From Rhizobiales bacterium 65-79 (lineage in GTDB: Bacteria > Pseudomonadota > Alphaproteobacteria > Rhizobiales > Rhizobiaceae), in assembly GCA_001896885.1 (NCBI GenBank), contig MKRJ01000024.1, forward strand, positions 1 through 64,000: a stretch of 64,000 nt of DNA, given 5' to 3'. Both the position numbers and the translations under genes were made by a program. Shown here one piece after another: positions 63,490-64,000 of this stretch (its first letter is position 1; each line of letters opens with the position of its first letter). Below the pieces are notes generated by a model. The model was not told where the DNA came from. It saw only the letters and a list, made by a program, of their open reading frames with translations, and made no database searches.

Positions 63490-64000
63490 ATGGCCCAAAG
63501 CTTACCCAGTATCGTTTCCGGTGAAGGCGGTCTGTCGCGGTATCTCGAGGAGATACGCCGCTTTCCCATGCTGCAGCCGCAGGAAGAGTACATGCTCGCC
63601 AAGCGCTACAGCGAACATGGCGACACCAACGCCGCGCACAAGCTCGTGACCAGCCATCTGCGCCTCGTGGCGAAGATCGCCATGGGCTATCGCGGTTATG
63701 GCCTGCCGATCGGCGAGGTCATTTCCGAAGGCAATGTCGGCCTGATGCAGGCCGTCAAGAAATTCGAGCCGGAGCGCGGATTCCGGTTGGCGACCTATGC
63801 CATGTGGTGGATCAAGGCCTCGATCCAGGAATATATCCTGCGCTCGTGGAGCCTCGTGAAGATGGGCACGACGGCCAACCAGAAGCGGCTGTTCTTCAAC
63901 CTGCGCAAGGTGAAGGGCAAGATCCAGGCGCTCGACGAGGGCGACCTCAAGCCCGACCAGGTCAGCGAGATCGCGACCCGCCTCAACGTCAGCGAGGACG
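63490..64000 (+). CDS. rpoH: RNA polymerase sigma-32 factor RpoH, 3' end cut off
   Basis: This heat-shock sigma factor is represented by about 170 N-terminal residues of some 300. Region 1.2/2.1 starts SRYLEEIRRFPMLQPQEEYMLAKRY. Region 2.2-2.4 follows with SHLRLVAKIAMGYRGYGLPIGEVISEGNVGLMQAVKKFEPERGFRLATYAMWWIKASIQEYILRSWS, typical of RpoH rather than RpoD. GAGGAGGG precedes the ATG. The window ends within the gene, so region 4 is not seen. Many alphaproteobacteria have two rpoH genes; which one this is cannot be told. Confidence 0.95.
   Translation, partial: MAQSLPSIVSGEGGLSRYLEEIRRFPMLQPQEEYMLAKRYSEHGDTNAAHKLVTSHLRLVAKIAMGYRGYGLPIGEVISEGNVGLMQAVKKFEPERGFRLATYAMWWIKASIQEYILRSWSLVKMGTTANQKRLFFNLRKVKGKIQALDEGDLKPDQVSEIATRLNVSED

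Overview
The window looks like a stretch of chromosome from a high-GC alphaproteobacterium, most likely of the order Hyphomicrobiales (Rhizobiales; Phyllobacteriaceae-like). This rests on gene content recognised from the translations: a very large NAD-glutamate dehydrogenase (about 1,600 residues), an IalB-type invasion protein, a DUF1674 succinate dehydrogenase assembly factor, a UMF1 transporter, a heparinase II/III protein beside purH, and an rluD-like gene directly upstream of rpoH. No 16S rRNA gene is present, so the genus cannot be fixed.

Layout. 1-9.7 kb: pgk (cut by the window edge), a K+/H+ antiporter, a MarR-controlled Bcr/CflA efflux pump, the oligopeptidase dcp, the ribosome-associated GTPase typA and a NudK-type Nudix hydrolase. 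9.7-18.6 kb: a WYL-like protein, an unrecognised 212-residue protein with a possible Cys-His dyad, an AhpD-like peroxidase, gdhZ, UMF1 and an MltB-like transglycosylase. 18.8-25.3 kb: a CPBP protease, a SCO copper chaperone, a glycine betaine/choline-type ABC importer (proX-proW-proV on the minus strand), then a PCu(A)C chaperone overlapping a CtaG-like membrane protein. The three copper genes point to CuA assembly of a cytochrome oxidase. 25.6-35 kb: a TadG-like protein, an SNase-like nuclease, a DUF1674 protein, htpX-rsmB, a LysE exporter, argG, and a serine-hydrolase-like/ICMT-like pair followed by a lipoprotein. 35-49 kb: purH, heparinase, rlmN, ialB, a run of small housekeeping genes (ykvA-like, phhB, thpR), an esterase divergent from an ABC ATPase/FtsX-type permease pair, Trm112, a LON-N protein, a YbbN thioredoxin and a prolyl-tRNA editing protein.

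49.3-55.7 kb is the one clearly accessory region. It starts at a tRNA-Gly(GCC) gene and holds long gene-poor gaps, an orphan DGQHR-domain (DndB-like) protein, a tiny companion ORF, an XRE regulator divergent from a truncated gene, a MarR/quinone-oxidoreductase pair with repeated operator-like sites, and a VapBC toxin-antitoxin pair. No integrase or second attachment site was found by eye.

55.7-61.3 kb carries a plausible small catabolic cluster: a D-threonine-aldolase-like PLP enzyme, a Gfo/Idh/MocA dehydrogenase, an M20 carbamoylase/allantoate-amidohydrolase-like enzyme, a type II haloacid-dehalogenase-like protein and a LysR regulator. The window ends with tRNA-Glu(CTC), a VOC protein, a small membrane protein, the rluD-like gene and the 5' part of rpoH.

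Coordinates were worked out by hand. Family assignments come from recognising motifs and have not been checked against a database.
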